Source: Corynebacterium freneyi (GTDB taxonomy: Bacteria; Actinomycetota; Actinomycetes; Mycobacteriales; Mycobacteriaceae). Taken from it: a DNA stretch of 64,000 nucleotides. Numbering within the stretch: position 1 is the stretch's first letter; each line of letters begins with the position of its first letter. Below the pieces are notes generated by a model. The model worked only from the letters and a program-made list of their open reading frames with translations, was not told the DNA's origin and searched no databases. This document shows positions 1 through 9,336 of the stretch, piece after piece. A program made the position numbers and the translations under genes. The stretch lies in contig NZ_CP047357.1 of the NCBI RefSeq assembly GCF_030408835.1, positions 2,666,001 to 2,730,000 of the forward strand, in the 5' to 3' direction.

Positions 1-1034
1 CCGACCTCGACGGCCATCACGGCGCCGGCGAGTTCGTCGGCTTCTACGACTCGCACCCCGAATTCGCCCGCTCGTGGGACCTCTCGGCCGAGTCCGTCGC
101 CGTCGTCGGCGTGGGCAACGTCGGCCTGGACGTCGCCCGCATCCTGGCGAAGACCGCCGATGAGCTGCTGCCCACCGAAATCGCCGACAACGTCCACGAC
201 GGCCTGTCCGCCAACGCCGCCCGCACGATCCACGTCTTCGGCCGCCGCGGCCCCGCCCAGGCGAAGTTCACCCCGCTGGAGCTGAAGGAACTCGACCACT
301 CCCCCACCATCGAGGTCGTCATCGACCCGGAGGACATCGACTACGACGCCGCCTCGGAGCAGTCCCGCCGCGACTCGAAGATCGTCGACCAGGTGTGCTC
401 GATCATCGAGAACTACGCCATCCGCGAGCCGAAGGGCGCGCCCCACAAGCTCCACATCCACTTCTTCGAATCCCCCGTCGAGCTGCTCGGCGAGGACGGC
501 AAGGTCACCGCCATCCGCACCGAGCGCACCGAACTCGACGGCGAGGGCGGCGTCCGCGGCACCGGAAAGTTCACCGACTGGCCGGTCGGCGCCGTCTACC
601 GCGCCGTCGGCTACCGTTCCGACGCCGTGCCGGGCGTGCCCTTCGACGACGACCGGGCCGTCATCCCCAACGACGGCGGCCGCGTCGACGGCCGCACCGG
701 CCTGTACACCACCGGCTGGGTGCGCCGCGGCCCCGTCGGCCTGATCGGCAACACCAAGGGCGACGCCAACGAAGTCGTCGCCAATCTCCTGGCCGACTGG
801 GAAAACGGGGTGCTGTCGCCGGCCGACGAGCCGTCGGAAAGCGCCGTCGACGACTTCCTGGACGCCCGCGGCATCGAATACGTCACGTGGGACGGCTGGT
901 ACGCCCTGGACGCCGCCGAACGCGCAGCCGGCGCCGCCGAGGGACGCGAGCGCAAGAAGATCGTCGAGTGGGCCGACATGGTCCGCCACGCGCGCGGCCA
1001 CGCCGGCGTCCCGGTGGCCACCGTCACCGGATAG
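1..1034 (+). CDS. fprA: Ferredoxin-NADP+ reductase, FprA type (5' end outside window)
   Basis: This is the C-terminal two thirds or so of an FAD-dependent ferredoxin/adrenodoxin-type NADP+ reductase, which passes electrons between NADPH and ferredoxins in the cytoplasm. The reading frame is open from base 3, so the start codon lies before the window. The NADP-binding Rossmann motif GVGNVGLDVARIL is near residue 36 of the visible part, followed by the conserved GRRGPAQAKFTPLELKEL segment. The FAD-side motif GWVRRGPVGLIGNTKGDA is near the C-terminus. These fit the FprA/adrenodoxin reductase family. A promoterless phosphoribosyltransferase gene starts 57 bp downstream. No truncation is visible at the 3' end. 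Confidence 0.88.
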   Translation, partial: DLDGHHGAGEFVGFYDSHPEFARSWDLSAESVAVVGVGNVGLDVARILAKTADELLPTEIADNVHDGLSANAARTIHVFGRRGPAQAKFTPLELKELDHSPTIEVVIDPEDIDYDAASEQSRRDSKIVDQVCSIIENYAIREPKGAPHKLHIHFFESPVELLGEDGKVTAIRTERTELDGEGGVRGTGKFTDWPVGAVYRAVGYRSDAVPGVPFDDDRAVIPNDGGRVDGRTGLYTTGWVRRGPVGLIGNTKGDANEVVANLLADWENGVLSPADEPSESAVDDFLDARGIEYVTWDGWYALDAAERAAGAAEGRERKKIVEWADMVRHARGHAGVPVATVTG

Positions 1035-1090
1035 GGCACCCGCGGGGAGCTGGGCGGCGGCGAGGCACCCGGGGCCGCTAAAGTTGGTTC

Positions 1091-1594
1091 ATGGCTTACC
1101 ATGCGGATTCAACGGATCTTCAGCAGAAGGAAATCCTCACCTGGGAGGGGTTCGGCGACGCCTCGCGCGAACTGGCGCAGACCATCGCCGATGACGGCTA
1201 CGAGCCGGAGGTCATCATCGCCATCGCCCGCGGCGGCCTGGTCGCGGCGGGCGCCCTGAGTTACGCGCTGGGGGTGAAGCTGTCCGACGCGATCAACGTG
1301 GAGTTCTACACCGACGTCCACGAGACCCTGCCGGATCCGATCCTCCTGGAGCCGCTCCTCGACGTCGAGTCGATCGCCAACCGCCGTCTTCTCGTCGTCG
1401 ACGACGTCGCCGATTCGGGCCGCACCCTGAAGCTGGTGCTCGACATCCTGTCCGAGCCGGGCGCAGAGGTCCGTTCCGCCGTGCTCTACGAGAAGTCCGC
1501 CTCCGTGGTGAAGCCCGACTACGCCTGGCGCCGCACCGACGAGTGGATCGTCTTCCCGTGGTCGGCCGAGCCCCCGGTGACGCCGAACGCGTAG
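1091..1594 (+). CDS. Phosphoribosyltransferase-domain protein
   Basis: A 167-residue type I phosphoribosyltransferase fold protein. The PRPP-binding signature RRLLVVDDVADSGRTLKLV is at about residues 97-115, with the two acidic residues and the following loop intact. An upstream IAIARGGLVAAGALSYALG segment matches the flexible loop/PPi loop region of xanthine-guanine or hypoxanthine-like PRTases. The substrate base cannot be told from sequence; corynebacterial homologues are usually annotated only as phosphoribosyltransferase. It follows the reductase on the same strand and ends in a strong intrinsic terminator, so it is the last gene of that transcript. The ATG at 1091 is preceded by only a weak Shine-Dalgarno sequence. 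Confidence 0.85.
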   Translation: MAYHADSTDLQQKEILTWEGFGDASRELAQTIADDGYEPEVIIAIARGGLVAAGALSYALGVKLSDAINVEFYTDVHETLPDPILLEPLLDVESIANRRLLVVDDVADSGRTLKLVLDILSEPGAEVRSAVLYEKSASVVKPDYAWRRTDEWIVFPWSAEPPVTPNA

Positions 1595-1601
1595 GTTTTT
1601 C

Positions 1602-1627
1602 GCCCGGCCTCGTGCCGGGCCCCTTTT
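1602..1627 (+). terminator. Rho-independent terminator after the phosphoribosyltransferase
   Basis: GCCCGGC (1602-1608) and GCCGGGC (1614-1620) form a perfect 7-bp stem with a 5-nt loop, followed by CCC and a run of six T. It begins 8 bp after the stop codon of the phosphoribosyltransferase gene. Confidence 0.85.
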
Positions 1628-1647
1628 TTACCCCGCCCCCTTTTTTT

Positions 1648-1688
1648 GCTTGACGACGGCCCGCCGTCCACGCGGACCGCCGCAAAGC
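1648..1688. repeat. REP-like palindrome, copy 1 (complete)
   Basis: A 41-bp imperfect palindrome opening with GCTTGACGACGG and closing with CCGCCGCAAAGC. An inner stem CCGC/GCGG surrounds a GTCCAC loop. It aligns along its whole length with the copy at 37046-37085, including the central CCCGCCGTC and ACGCGGA blocks. It is preceded by seven T. It lies between the terminator at 1602 and the deacetylase gene. The rest of the gap (1689-1833) holds the deacetylase leader, and I see no other gene in it. Confidence 0.65.
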
Positions 1689-1833
1689 GGGGGCACCCCT
1701 CCGCTAATCCACCGACACCGACACCGCCGCAGGGCGGGAAGACTGGGATTCAGTGTTTTTGCGGTATCCGCCAACGGGCCGCCACTCCTACGGTTGTTTT
1801 TGCCATCGGAAGCAACATCGAAGGAGCATCACC

Positions 1834-2958
1834 ATGGCACGAAACGTCGGATACCTCTGGGACGCCCTCTACGGATGGGTCGACACCGGCAGCGGAGGTT
1901 TCACGCCCGCGGACCCCGCCGTCGGACTCCAGCCCATCGGCCACCACGTGGCCCACCCGGACACCAAACGCCGCTTCCACGAAGCCGTCCAGGTCTCGCC
2001 CCTGCGCACCCACCTCACCACCCTCGAGGCCCGCCCCGCGGAAGAAGCCGACCTGCTCCGCGTGCACGACGCGAAGCACGTCGAATCCATCAAAACCCAG
2101 TCGGACAACCCCAAGGGCGGGGATGCCGGCGACGGCGCCACCCCCTTCGGCAAGGGCGGATACGACATCGGGCTCCTCGCCGCCGGCGGCGCCATCGCCG
2201 CCACCGAAGCCGTCGTCGACGGCACCGTCGACACCGCCTACGCGCTCATCAACCCGCCCGGACACCACGCGGAACGCGCCCGCGGAATGGGCTTCTGCCT
2301 TTTCAACAACGCCTCCGTCGCCGCCGCGTACGCCAAGGAAAAGCTCGGGCTCAACCGGGTCGCGATCGTCGACTGGGACGTCCACCACGGAAACGGCACC
2401 CAGGACATCTGGTGGGAAGACCCCTCGGTCCTGACCATCTCCCTGCACCAGAACAAGTGCTACCCGCCCGAGTCCGGCTTCCGCGAAGACAACGGTGAAG
2501 GCGCCGGCGAGGGGGCCGCCCTCAACATTCCCCTGCCTCCGGGCAGCGGCAACGCCGTCTACGAACTCGCCATGGCCGACGTCGTGGTCCCCGCACTCCG
2601 GGCCTTCGAACCGGAGCTGATCATCGTCGCCAGCGGCTTCGATGCCTCCGTGATGGATCCGCTGGCACGGCAGATGGTGACGCAGAGCGGATTTAAGACG
2701 CTGACCGCCCAGATCATGGCCATCGCCGACGAGGTGTGCGGCGGCAAGGTCGTCTTCGTCCAGGAAGGCGGCTACAGCCCGTACTACCTGCCGGTCTGCG
2801 GAATCGGCGTCCTGGAGACCCTAACCGGAAAGGACAGCGGCTTCGGGGACCCCTTCGGCGTGCTGTTCTCCACTCAGGGCGTCGACGATCTCTTCGACCA
2901 CCAGCGCGAGGAAGTCGCGGAGGCGGCCAAGCTCGTCGCGAAGGTCCCGACTCCCTAA
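1834..2958 (+). CDS. Class II histone deacetylase-like / acetylpolyamine amidohydrolase family protein
   Basis: A 374-residue zinc-dependent deacetylase of the arginase/HDAC superfamily, predicted to hydrolyse an acetyl-amide bond on a polyamine, small molecule or protein. The start at 1834 is chosen because GAAGGAG lies at a proper distance before the ATG; an upstream in-frame extension has no such signal. The key residues are readable: the active-site histidine pair in NPPGHHAE, zinc ligands Asp and His in VDWDVHHGNGTQD, the third ligand Asp in ASGFDASVMDP, and the transition-state Tyr in QEGGYSPYYLP. The gene converges on and overlaps by 4 bp with a LuxR-type regulator. The natural substrate is unknown. 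Confidence 0.85.
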   Translation: MARNVGYLWDALYGWVDTGSGGFTPADPAVGLQPIGHHVAHPDTKRRFHEAVQVSPLRTHLTTLEARPAEEADLLRVHDAKHVESIKTQSDNPKGGDAGDGATPFGKGGYDIGLLAAGGAIAATEAVVDGTVDTAYALINPPGHHAERARGMGFCLFNNASVAAAYAKEKLGLNRVAIVDWDVHHGNGTQDIWWEDPSVLTISLHQNKCYPPESGFREDNGEGAGEGAALNIPLPPGSGNAVYELAMADVVVPALRAFEPELIIVASGFDASVMDPLARQMVTQSGFKTLTAQIMAIADEVCGGKVVFVQEGGYSPYYLPVCGIGVLETLTGKDSGFGDPFGVLFSTQGVDDLFDHQREEVAEAAKLVAKVPTP

Positions 2959-3869
2959 CGCACCGTTCCCGGGCGGCCGCGAGCGATTTCGCGAAGCGGC
3001 GCCCACCCCGGGTGCGGCACATACAACCCCGCGCCCAACGCGATGACCACGGCCTCCAGGCGGCTTTCCGCCCGGAGGCGCCTTCGCATCGAGCTCACGT
3101 GAGACTGGATGGTGCGGACGCTCAGATGAAGTCGGCGCGCCGCTTCACCGTCCGACGCACCACAACACAACGTGCTCAGCACCGCCAATTCCTGCCGGGA
3201 CAAACCCGCCACGGCATCTGCGGCCGCGGGGCGCGCCTCGACCCGCCCGGGTTGGGTAATTCCGACCTCCACCAGGACATCCCCCACCCACCACAGGTGC
3301 TCGACGAACGCCAACGGCGAGCGCTGAAACTCCCTGAGGTGCCGCACGAAGTCGTCGTCCGCGAGCAGCTCGTCCTCCAGGCCGGACTCGTCGGACACCG
3401 GCCACTGCCGTTCCCCGGGATCCGGCATCAAAGCGATCAACTGCCCCAACAAACCCGACACCGCCAACGCGGCCCGCCGGGGCGCCCCCTCGAAGGCGCG
3501 GGGCTCGCGGCTCGAAAAGTGCGCAAGGCCAATCGGCGCCGACGCCGAGAACAACTCCAGCGTCATCCCTTCCGCGTATCCCTCCTCCGAAAGATGATCC
3601 CGGAACAGCGGCGACGACGTGAACCCGCTCCGGATCCCCGAGGTCGAAATCGTCGGAGGCAGGGGAGCGTCGTCACTCACATGCTGGGTGAATCCGCCCG
3701 ACGTCTTCAGGGGGAACATGTGGGCCAGGGCCCATGCGGTGTTCGACGAGTACCCGACGCGGAAAAGCTCTCTCGGACGCCTCCCCCGTTCGACGCGCAG
3801 CAACTGCGCTGCGTCGAATGGGATCAACGGCTTGAGCAAGCCGAACGCCGATTGCAGCTCCCCGACCAT
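2955..3869 (-). CDS. LuxR-family transcriptional regulator
   Basis: A 304-residue regulator. The C-terminus carries a LuxR/GerE helix-turn-helix (LSRQELAVLSTLCCGASDGE followed by AARRLHLSVRTIQSHVSSMR, about residues 228-270), with the usual EAARRLHLSVRTIQSHV recognition helix. The N-terminal 200 residues show no receiver Asp motif and look like a GAF-type or autoinducer-like sensing region, so it is probably not a two-component partner. It ends 4 bp inside the deacetylase gene on the opposite strand. Its purT neighbour is 15 bp upstream on the same strand, so it may be co-transcribed with purT. Target genes are unknown. Confidence 0.82.
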   Translation of the reverse strand: MVGELQSAFGLLKPLIPFDAAQLLRVERGRRPRELFRVGYSSNTAWALAHMFPLKTSGGFTQHVSDDAPLPPTISTSGIRSGFTSSPLFRDHLSEEGYAEGMTLELFSASAPIGLAHFSSREPRAFEGAPRRAALAVSGLLGQLIALMPDPGERQWPVSDESGLEDELLADDDFVRHLREFQRSPLAFVEHLWWVGDVLVEVGITQPGRVEARPAAADAVAGLSRQELAVLSTLCCGASDGEAARRLHLSVRTIQSHVSSMRRRLRAESRLEAVVIALGAGLYVPHPGWAPLREIARGRPGTVR

Positions 3870-3884
3870 GAGGGCCCCGCCCCG

Positions 3885-5096
3885 CTAGTCCACCGACACC
3901 GACACCGCCGCGGCCGCGCGCGCCGCGTTCTCCCGGGCGGAATCGACGTCCTCCGCGGTGGACACGACCACGCCCATGCGGCGGCGGTCGTGCGCCTCGG
4001 GCTTGCCGAAGATCCGCACGTCGGTCTCGGGAACCGCCAGGGCGTCGGCAAGCCCCGAATACGTCGGGGCGGGACCGTCGCACTTGCCGTACACCACGGC
4101 CGACGCGCCCGGAGACGTCAACGTCACGTCGATGGGCAACCCCAGGATCGCCCGCGCGTGGAGGTCGAACTCGGAGCAACGCTGCGTGCCCATCGTCACC
4201 AGGCCCGTGTCGTGCGGGCGGGGGCTGACCTCGGAGAACCACACGTCATCGCCGCGGACGAACAACTCCACGCCGAAAATGCCGCGGCCGCCGAGCGCAC
4301 CCGTGATGCGGGCCGCCACCGACCGGGCGTTGTCCAGTGCGACCTGCGACATCGGCATCGGCTGCCACGACTCGACGTAATCGCCGTCGACCTGACGGTG
4401 GCCGATCGGCTCGCAGAACCACGTCGCCGGCTCCCCCGTCGCCGGGTCGATCGAGCGGACGGTGAGCAGCGTGATCTCGTAATCGAAGTCGACGAACCCC
4501 TCCACGATGACACGCCCCGACGACACGCGGCCGCCGCTCATCGCGTAATCCCACGCGGCGTCGACGTCGGAGGCGGTGCGAACCGTGGACTGGCCCTTGC
4601 CGGACGAACTCATCACCGGCTTGACCACGCACGGCAGCCCGATGTCCTCCACGGCGGCGACGAACTCCTCGCGCGTCGACGCGAACCGGTAGCGCGACGT
4701 CGGCAGCCCGACCTCCTCGGCGGCGAGCCGGCGGATGCCCTCGCGGTTCATGGTCAACTGCGCGGCACGGGCGGTGGGGATGACGGTGACGTCGCCGGCT
4801 TCCTCCAGCTCCACCAGCGCGTCGGTGGCCAGGGCCTCGATCTCGGGGACGATGAAATGCGGCCGCACCTGCGCCACCAGGGCCTTCACGGCGTCGGCGT
4901 CGGTCATGTCCAGCTCGTACCAGAAGTGCGCGACCTGCTGGGCGGGCGCATGGGCGTACCGGTCGGCGGCGTGCACCTCGACGCCGAGGCGCTGGAATGC
5001 GATGGCCACCTCCTTGCCCAGCTCGCCGGAACCCAGCAGCAGCACCCGCGTCGCGCCGTCGGTGTACGGGGTGCCGGTGGAAGTGGGGGTCAGCAT
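3885..5096 (-). CDS. purT: Formate-dependent phosphoribosylglycinamide formyltransferase
   Basis: PurT is an ATP-grasp enzyme that makes formyl-GAR from GAR, formate and ATP in purine synthesis. The 403-residue protein starts [20 protein letters not shown], with the typical PurT/PurK N-terminal fold. It continues with [14 protein letters not shown], the ATP-grasp segment [15 protein letters not shown], and the substrate-site run [13 protein letters not shown]. The start at 5096 is preferred over an upstream TTG-type extension because AGGAG precedes it by 8 bp. The nucleoside hydrolase stop lies 50 bp upstream on the same strand, so nucleotide synthesis and salvage genes may share a transcript. 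Confidence 0.93.
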   Translation of the reverse strand: MLTPTSTGTPYTDGATRVLLLGSGELGKEVAIAFQRLGVEVHAADRYAHAPAQQVAHFWYELDMTDADAVKALVAQVRPHFIVPEIEALATDALVELEEAGDVTVIPTARAAQLTMNREGIRRLAAEEVGLPTSRYRFASTREEFVAAVEDIGLPCVVKPVMSSSGKGQSTVRTASDVDAAWDYAMSGGRVSSGRVIVEGFVDFDYEITLLTVRSIDPATGEPATWFCEPIGHRQVDGDYVESWQPMPMSQVALDNARSVAARITGALGGRGIFGVELFVRGDDVWFSEVSPRPHDTGLVTMGTQRCSEFDLHARAILGLPIDVTLTSPGASAVVYGKCDGPAPTYSGLADALAVPETDVRIFGKPEAHDRRRMGVVVSTAEDVDSARENAARAAAAVSVSVD

Positions 5097-5146
5097 GGGA
5101 ACTCCTGTTTCGCGTGGGTCGATTGCCGCGTGGGGGTCGGTTCGCC

Positions 5147-6139
5147 TCAGTGGTTTCGGTCCTGGATCCATCCTAGGCGCAGCACCCGGTCGAATTCGGC
5201 GTGCACGTGGGCCGGGTCGACGTGCTTTACGACGATCGTCTCCCGGCCTTCACCCCCGTCGCCGTCGGTGCGGGCGATGGCGCCGCGGTCGCCGGCGACG
5301 GCGCGGAGGGTCATGGTCTCGGTGGTCGTTTCCACGGTCCCGCAGGCGACCATCGCCGCGAAAAGGTCGTGGACCTGGGCGAGGTAGCCGATGCCCTGGC
5401 CGCGGTGGAAGCCGAAGTAGAAGCGCAGCGCCTGCGCCACGACGTCGCCGAGCTCACCCGGGATCGCCCAGCGCTCGATGTCCTCCGGCCGGACGATGAT
5501 CGTCTCGGTGACGTCGAGGGGGCAGAGGGTGAGAGGCGCAGGGGTCAGAGGCGAGGGGCTTGGCGAATCGGAGGCACGATCCCGCTGCGGTGCGAACACC
5601 TCGGCCACCGCGTCCGGGTCGACCCAGAAATTCCATTCCGCGGTGGGGGTGGTGTTGCCGGGGTGGTCGACCGCCCCGCCCATGACGGTGACCCGACCGA
5701 ACTTCGTCGTCAGCTCCGGAAACCGCGCGGCGGTGGTCAGCGGCCCGGTGACGAGCAGGTCGGCGGGACCGGCGTCGAGCGCGATCGTCCAGGCGCCCGG
5801 CGCGGCACCGGTGGCGTCGCACGCCTCCACCGCGGCACCGGCCGACGGCGGGCGGGCGAATCCGAGGCCGAACTCGCCGTGGGTTTCCGGGGTGGTGGTC
5901 AACGGCACCTTCAGCGGCGCACCGAACCCCGCGGCGACCGGCACGTCGGAACAGCCGCACAGATCGAGGATCCACCGCGAATTGCGGGACGCCTGGCACA
6001 CGGTGGTATTGTCGGCGGTGGTGGTCACGGCGGCGAGCTCGATCTCACCCGCCCGATGCAGTCCGGCGAGGTAGATCAGGGCGAGCATGTCGTCGATGCC
6101 GGTGTCGACGTCGGCGACGAGGCGGCGGATTTCGGTCAT
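5147..6139 (-). CDS. Inosine/uridine-preferring nucleoside hydrolase family protein
   Basis: A 330-residue member of the Ca2+-dependent nucleoside N-ribohydrolase family, which cleaves ribonucleosides into base and ribose. The N-terminal signature reads [12 protein letters not shown], with Thr where many members have Pro (DxDPGxDD). [15 protein letters not shown] and [13 protein letters not shown] follow, and a conserved PLDVTETI sits in the C-terminal half. Between FAPQ and PLDVTE there is an extra low-complexity Ser/Pro stretch (about residues 192-208) that is encoded by short imperfect DNA repeats and looks like a local expansion. Substrate preference cannot be predicted. Confidence 0.85.
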   Translation of the reverse strand: MTEIRRLVADVDTGIDDMLALIYLAGLHRAGEIELAAVTTTADNTTVCQASRNSRWILDLCGCSDVPVAAGFGAPLKVPLTTTPETHGEFGLGFARPPSAGAAVEACDATGAAPGAWTIALDAGPADLLVTGPLTTAARFPELTTKFGRVTVMGGAVDHPGNTTPTAEWNFWVDPDAVAEVFAPQRDRASDSPSPSPLTPAPLTLCPLDVTETIIVRPEDIERWAIPGELGDVVAQALRFYFGFHRGQGIGYLAQVHDLFAAMVACGTVETTTETMTLRAVAGDRGAIARTDGDGGEGRETIVVKHVDPAHVHAEFDRVLRLGWIQDRNH

Positions 6140-6263
6140 GCGCCAACCCTAGCCACCCGCGGCGAACCGGCGCCCGAACAGCGCCCGACCGGTGCCCCGA
6201 CCGGCCCCGGGCCAGTGCACGACCGGCACCGGACCAACGCCCAGTCCTCTTGCCTCGCGAGAG

Positions 6264-7109
6264 CTACGTCGCAAGCGCCGGAACGGTGACGGCGGACCGT
6301 CGTGAAGCGGGACGGATCTTGCGGAACAACGCCGTCAACCCCATGCCCAACACAGCGGTGACCACGATCGCACCACCCGGGCGGACGTCGACGGAGTAGG
6401 AGATGACCAGGCCGGTCATGGTGTACACGACGCTCGCCGCAATCGACAGCCAGAACGACTGGGCGTAGCTGCGCGCGACAATCAACGCCGTCGCCACCGG
6501 CAACACCATCAGCGACACCACCAGCAACGCACCGATGACCTTCACCGCCAACGCAACCGTGATCGCGGCCAGGGCGGTGAACACGGCGTTGACCACTCCG
6601 ACGCGATTGCCGGCCAGACGCGCCAAAATTGGGTCGACGACCATGTCCAGCAAACTGCCGTAACACACCACGCTCGTGGCCACGACCAGCGCGAACACCA
6701 CGGCGGTGAGCCAAACATCGGCCTCGGTGACCGCCGAAATCGAACCGAAGAGGTACGAGTCGAACGAGCGCCCCGACGGCGCCAAATCCGACAGGATCAC
6801 CGCCACGCCGAGCCCCGCGCTCAGCGTCACGGCCGTGGCCATGTCGCCGTAGTGCGGAAAACGCTTGCGGATGCCCTCGATGACGAACGCACCGAGCACC
6901 GCCACCGCGATCGCGCCGATGACGGGATTGAAGCCGGCGATGAGGCCCAGCGCGACACCCGCCAACGACGTGTGCGACAACGCGTCGCCCATCATCGACG
7001 TCCGCCGGTTGACCATCACGATGCCGATCAGCGGAATGGCGATGGCCAACATCAGGCCGACGACGAGGGTGCGGCGCACGAAAGCGAATTCGACGATCAA
7101 ATCAAACAT
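6264..7109 (-). CDS. znuB: Zinc (or manganese) ABC transporter permease
   Basis: A 281-residue integral membrane permease of the ABC-3 (ZnuB/MntB) family that carries zinc or manganese across the cytoplasmic membrane. Eight or so hydrophobic segments are visible. The family motif GDALSHTSLAGVALGLI is at about residues 41-57. It overlaps znuC by 8 bp and is the last gene of the zinT-znuA-znuC-znuB row, so translational coupling is likely. The 124-bp gap between its stop and the nucleoside hydrolase start shows no clear terminator. Confidence 0.92.
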   Translation of the reverse strand: MFDLIVEFAFVRRTLVVGLMLAIAIPLIGIVMVNRRTSMMGDALSHTSLAGVALGLIAGFNPVIGAIAVAVLGAFVIEGIRKRFPHYGDMATAVTLSAGLGVAVILSDLAPSGRSFDSYLFGSISAVTEADVWLTAVVFALVVATSVVCYGSLLDMVVDPILARLAGNRVGVVNAVFTALAAITVALAVKVIGALLVVSLMVLPVATALIVARSYAQSFWLSIAASVVYTMTGLVISYSVDVRPGGAIVVTAVLGMGLTALFRKIRPASRRSAVTVPALAT

Positions 7110-7815
7110 GGCGCAGCAGCCCTTCCTCCATCACGTACACCGAGTCCACGTTCATGTGCCCGGTCACGGTCTCCAGTTCGTGACTGACCATGACGATGGT
7201 CAGCCCGTTCTCGTCCCGCAGGCTCTGCAGCTGCCGGAGGAATCCGGCCAGGCTTTGCTTGTCGACGCCCACCGTGGGCTCATCCAGGACGAGGAGCCCC
7301 GGATCGTCGACGAGAGCACGGGCGATGAGGACGCGCTGCTGCAACCCGCCGGACAGCTCGCCGAAGGGCACGCGCGCATACTCGCCCAGGCCCATGTGGT
7401 CGAGCAGTTCGTCGGCGCGTTCGTAGTGGCGGCGGCGCGGAATCTTGACGAAACCGAAGTCGCGGGCCAGTCCCTGGACAACGAGCTCCCGGGAGGTGAT
7501 CGGGAACGAAATCTTGTTGACGACGTTCGTCTGGGGGACGTAGCCGATGCCGCTCAGGCTGCGCCGGTTCGGCGCCCCGGTGCCGGCGAACGTCTCCTCC
7601 CCGAACAGCCGGACGTCGCCCGCCGTCGGACGGTTCTGGCCGATCAGGATCTTCAGCAGCGTCGACTTGCCGCAGCCGTTTTCGCCGGTGAAGGCGGCCA
7701 CCTCGCCCGGCGCGACCGTCAAATCGACGCCGCGCAGGACGGGGAACGCACCGTAGGCGAACTCGACGCCGCGGGCCTCGATGACCGGACCCGCCGACGT
7801 TTCGCTAATGCTCAT
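7102..7815 (-). CDS. znuC: Zinc (or manganese) ABC transporter ATP-binding protein
   Basis: A 237-residue ABC ATPase. Walker A is GENGCGKSTLLK near residue 44. The Q-loop region is PQTNVVNKISFP, the signature is LSGGLQQRVLIARAL, Walker B is LLVLDEPTVGVD, and the switch His is in VSHEL. The gene order places it with a periplasmic-type binding lipoprotein and a ZnuB permease, so it energises metal import. The leader before it contains a second near-copy of the znuA 3' end sequence (7829-7850 compared with 7866-7881). Confidence 0.93.
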   Translation of the reverse strand: MSISETSAGPVIEARGVEFAYGAFPVLRGVDLTVAPGEVAAFTGENGCGKSTLLKILIGQNRPTAGDVRLFGEETFAGTGAPNRRSLSGIGYVPQTNVVNKISFPITSRELVVQGLARDFGFVKIPRRRHYERADELLDHMGLGEYARVPFGELSGGLQQRVLIARALVDDPGLLVLDEPTVGVDKQSLAGFLRQLQSLRDENGLTIVMVSHELETVTGHMNVDSVYVMEEGLLRHV

Positions 7816-7866
7816 GACAACTTTCCCACACGCTATTTCGGTGATTCATGCACTTTCGGTGGCACG

Positions 7867-9285
7867 CTATTTCAGTGACTCGTACAGGTTTTCCAGGTTC
7901 ATCCGCATGAAGTCCACGTAGCCGAGGCCGTCCACGTCGGATTGGCCGACTTCCGACGGATCCACGTACTCCATCGACGCCAACGGCAGGGTGCGGCCGC
8001 CGACCTCGTCGGCGATGGTCTTCGCCGACTTCTCCTCCTGGCCGTACTCGTAATAAATGATCTCGATGTCCATCGCGCGGACGGTGCGGATGGTGGTGAT
8101 CAACGAACGCAGCGACGGCGCATCCGTCGAGGTCAGACCCTGCACCGGGTGCTGCGTCAGCTCGAAGTCGCGCGCCAGGTAGCCGAAGGCGTTGTGGCCG
8201 ACGACGAAGTCGCGGCGGGAGACGGTCTTGAACCGCTCCCTGTACTCGGCCTCCAACGTGGTGATCGAGCTGACGAACGTGCCCTTCTGACGGCGAATCT
8301 CGTACTCGTCGTCGGGACGCAGCTCCACGAGCCGCTCGGCGATGGCGTTGGCGTAGCGTTTCGCATTGATCGGCGACATCCACGAATGCGGATCGAAGGA
8401 AATTTCGTCGGTGGCGGAGGATCCGCCCTCGATGACCGGCTGCATGACCAAAGGCTCGCGGTCCTTGTAAAGGTCATAGGACAAAATGTCCTCGCTGACG
8501 CGATCGGCCACGAACACCCACTCCCCGTCGTCGGGCACCGTGAACGTCACTTCACCCGACTCGTGCCCCATGCCGATGGAGTAGGCCCGATCCGGCTCGA
8601 CGTCGATGTTGCGCCGCTGCGACACCGCGTCACCGGTTTCGCCGAGCGCCGCGCGACCCCGTTCCACGAGCTCCTTCTGCGAGGCATCCCCGTCCCTCGG
8701 GAAGAACGCCACCCGCATGGAGTCCTCGTGAGTGTGACCGAAGACGATCGAGTACGTCTCCCCCGCCTGCAAGGGGGTCGACGCCATGTACTGGAACTCG
8801 CCGAGCGCCGCCGCCCCTTTGTAGGTGATGAGCTCCACGTAATCGGAGAGGTTCAGCACCGGCACATGCGGCACGGCCTCCCTGACCTGCGGCAACCACG
8901 GCTCGAGGTTCGCGCCGTTGACCACCAGCAGGTCCGCCCGGGAGAGTTTCTGAATGTCCCGCGGCGTCGGCTCCCACAGATGCGGTTGCCCGCCGACCGT
9001 CATGAAACTGCGGACCTCCGCAATGTCCCCGGCGACGTTCGCCACGATGTCGGCGACCGGGAAGAAGGAGCCGTAGATCAGCGGACGCTCGTCGGCGGAC
9101 TCGTCGGAAAGCGCGGATTCACCGACGCCGGCGGCATCACCGCCCGCGTTCTGCGCCGGAGGGGCGGCGCACGCGGCCAGAAGAATGGCCGCGACGACCC
9201 CCGCCACCACGACGAAAAGGCGCCGGGCGGCGGGAACGAGTGCGCCGGAGATTCCGGCGAAGAGCGGTCGAATGGTGCTCGGCAT
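7867..9285 (-). CDS. znuA: Zinc-binding lipoprotein ZnuA with a large inserted domain
   Basis: The solute-binding lipoprotein of the metal importer, 472 residues, clearly longer than the usual 300 or so. A signal peptide with lipobox LLAAC gives a lipidated Cys near residue 39. The metal ligands of the family are readable: His in GGQPHLWEPTP, His in FDPHSWMSP, His in VVGHNAFGYLA, and an acidic residue in the YYEYGQEEKS stretch. Between the first two, about 135 residues (roughly 156-291) replace the short His-rich loop seen elsewhere. They contain FGHTHEDS and MGHESGEVTFTVPDDGEW and look like a beta-rich domain. A GTG 12 bp upstream is an alternative start. Confidence 0.88.
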   Translation of the reverse strand: MPSTIRPLFAGISGALVPAARRLFVVVAGVVAAILLAACAAPPAQNAGGDAAGVGESALSDESADERPLIYGSFFPVADIVANVAGDIAEVRSFMTVGGQPHLWEPTPRDIQKLSRADLLVVNGANLEPWLPQVREAVPHVPVLNLSDYVELITYKGAAALGEFQYMASTPLQAGETYSIVFGHTHEDSMRVAFFPRDGDASQKELVERGRAALGETGDAVSQRRNIDVEPDRAYSIGMGHESGEVTFTVPDDGEWVFVADRVSEDILSYDLYKDREPLVMQPVIEGGSSATDEISFDPHSWMSPINAKRYANAIAERLVELRPDDEYEIRRQKGTFVSSITTLEAEYRERFKTVSRRDFVVGHNAFGYLARDFELTQHPVQGLTSTDAPSLRSLITTIRTVRAMDIEIIYYEYGQEEKSAKTIADEVGGRTLPLASMEYVDPSEVGQSDVDGLGYVDFMRMNLENLYESLK

Positions 9286-9336
9286 CGTTGAAACCACGTC
9301 TCGGGGAGCTGGGGGATCTAGTGGATCTGGGGGGAT

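Noticed and set aside
2736-5387. An 883-codon open frame on the plus strand across the LuxR, purT and nucleoside hydrolase genes
   Set aside because: It is rich in Arg, His and Pro, has no family motifs, and is antisense to three genes with clear catalytic motifs. Long antisense frames are expected at this GC content.
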